From contig RZYP01000121.1 in assembly GCA_009930275.1 (NCBI GenBank), forward strand, positions 1 through 6,172: a stretch of 6,172 nt of DNA, read 5' to 3'. Shown piece after piece: positions 5,487 to 6,172 of this stretch. Every line of letters begins with the position of its first letter. Position 1 is the first letter of the stretch. The translations under genes and the position numbers were made by a program. This DNA is from Negativicutes bacterium (lineage in GTDB: Bacteria; Bacillota_C; Negativicutes; Acidaminococcales; Acidaminococcaceae). Below the pieces are notes generated by a model. The model saw only the letters and a program-made list of their open reading frames with translations, did not search any database and had not been told where the DNA came from.

Positions 5487-5761
5487 AATTTCTATCTATC
5501 TTATTTGTGTTCGTTCGTTCTTTTTGTGGCAACCACCATTTTATCCTCCTCTTTCCCTTTTCGGCGTGCCTGTTTTTGAGGCAATACGCATCCCAAAGGC
5601 GAATATCCCGGGCAACGGATTACCTTATTTTTCTCCGCATCCGGTTATCCCTTCCTAAAAAATCTGTGCGAATCTGCGCAATCTGCGATTAAAAACATGC
5701 GGATTATTCTCCTCTCATTTTTATCCTTTTCCCTCTCAGGCCTCTTCGCTAGAATTCCCGT
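5487..5761. other. Intergenic region left of the rightward gene
   Basis: About 275 bases with no convincing gene. It is pyrimidine-rich on the plus strand (runs such as CCTCCTCTTTCCC near 5545-5557) and holds a GTTCGTTCGTTC micro-repeat at 5509-5520 as well as the AATCTGCG array. A 61-codon plus-strand frame from GTG 5507 and an 84-codon minus-strand frame over 5645-5899 have no export signal, ribosome site or sensible composition, and I do not call them. Confidence 0.5.
5661..5689 (+). repeat. Short tandem array of AATCTGYG-type units
   Basis: Three adjoining units of 9-10 bp: AATCTGTGCG (5661-5670), AATCTGCGC (5671-5679) and AATCTGCGAT (5680-5689). The array follows a short A-run and is followed by TAAAAAC. 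From memory, similar AATCTGYG strings recur as dispersed intergenic elements in several bacterial phyla; I cannot check copies outside this window. Confidence 0.6.
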
Positions 5762-6172
5762 GTGAAGAGTTTTCTGCCGTTCAATCTGTGCCGGAGTGTC
5801 CGCTCCGGGGTCCTTCTCATTCTGAGTCTTGTTTTCTCCTGGATGCTGGCTCTTCCCTGCCTTGCCCAGGAAGGTTATTTCCTGAAAACCCGGGATCAAA
5901 GCCGTCTGGAATATTATCAGAAGGCCGGTCTCTCCGCTGAAGTGCTCGTGGAGGATATTCTCGTGGAGCTCTCCCCGGGCAATGAGCGGATGTTGAGCGC
6001 CGGCAGCTGGATTTTACTCAAAAAAGATAAGGAGCCTTCCGCCGAGGTCAAAGCCGCACTTGCATCCGAAACCTTTACCGTCGAAACCCGCACCCTGAAA
6101 ACGGTCCCGGCACGGCCTCTGGCTTCGGAGCGGACGTTCGCCAAACCGATCACCTTTAATGCGGTGCAGGAC
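5762..6172 (+). CDS. Partial CDS, secreted protein of unknown function (5' end, GTG start)
   Basis: An open frame runs from GTG 5762 to the window end (137 codons). GTG 5762 is the first start codon after an in-frame TAG at 5750-5752; no clear ribosome binding site precedes it. Residues 1-35 form a signal peptide: a basic N-terminus (K2, R11, R14), a hydrophobic core (GVLLILSLVFSWMLALP) and a likely cleavage site after CLA before QEGYFLKTRDQS. The mature part seen so far is charged (SRLEYYQKAGLSAEVLVEDILVELSPGNERML) and then threonine- and proline-rich. An N-terminal prodomain or interaction domain of a larger secreted protein is possible, but I recognise no family. Codons are visibly more GC-rich than in the A and B genes. 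The gene is divergent from the cluster and about 500 bp away, so a functional link is not implied. Confidence 0.75.
   Translation, partial: MKSFLPFNLCRSVRSGVLLILSLVFSWMLALPCLAQEGYFLKTRDQSRLEYYQKAGLSAEVLVEDILVELSPGNERMLSAGSWILLKKDKEPSAEVKAALASETFTVETRTLKTVPARPLASERTFAKPITFNAVQD

Noticed and set aside
5507..5692. A 61-codon plus-strand frame starting at GTG.
   Set aside because: It runs through the AATCTGCG array, has no ribosome binding site and an unnatural composition.
5645..5899. An 84-codon minus-strand frame.
   Set aside because: It overlaps the signal peptide region of the rightward gene and the repeat array, and is highly charged with no export signal or ribosome site; it is an antisense shadow.

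Overview
The window is bacterial DNA dominated by one leftward (minus-strand) gene cluster, with the start of an unrelated rightward gene at the right edge. I recognise no housekeeping gene that fixes the taxon. AT-rich intergenic DNA with a short AATCTGCG-type repeat, weak ribosome binding sites, and many exported proteins of unknown family would fit a Verrucomicrobiota/Lentisphaerota/Planctomycetota-type organism. That placement is an impression, not a demonstrated assignment.

Layout, in minus-strand transcription order from right to left: a leader and candidate promoter/operator (about 5264-5404); A1 (5263-4151); B1 (4147-3782); A2 (3762-2671); B2 (2666-2307); an 89-bp gap; a MauE/DoxX-like four-helix membrane protein (2217-1759); A3 (1727-609); B3 (596-222); and the 5' end of a further gene that begins at a TTG codon (196) and runs off the left edge. 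Apart from the 89-bp gap, spacings are 3 to 31 bp and no strong terminator lies between genes, so this reads as one operon or two adjoining ones.

The cluster contains a repeated two-gene module. 'A' is a protein of about 365 residues with an N-terminal export signal or anchor, a large domain predicted to lie outside the cytoplasm, and a C-terminal membrane helix with a basic tail. 'B' is an exported protein of about 120 residues in which eight cysteines are kept in all three copies. A1-B1 and A2-B2 are a fairly recent tandem duplication with near-identical DNA blocks. A3-B3 is an older, diverged copy. The MauE-like protein, carrying a CPCLG motif, is encoded between the recent pairs and the old pair. 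MauE is known to help form disulfides in a cysteine-rich periplasmic subunit, so the working idea is that this cluster makes, oxidises and anchors or presents small disulfide-rich exported proteins. I recognise neither the A nor the B family, so its purpose is unknown.

To the right, 5264-5761 is a divergent intergenic region. It holds a 7-bp perfect inverted repeat, a possible rightward promoter and three tandem copies of an AATCTGCG-like unit. A rightward gene starts at GTG 5762. It is visibly more GC-rich than the A/B genes, encodes a signal peptide and is cut off by the window end.
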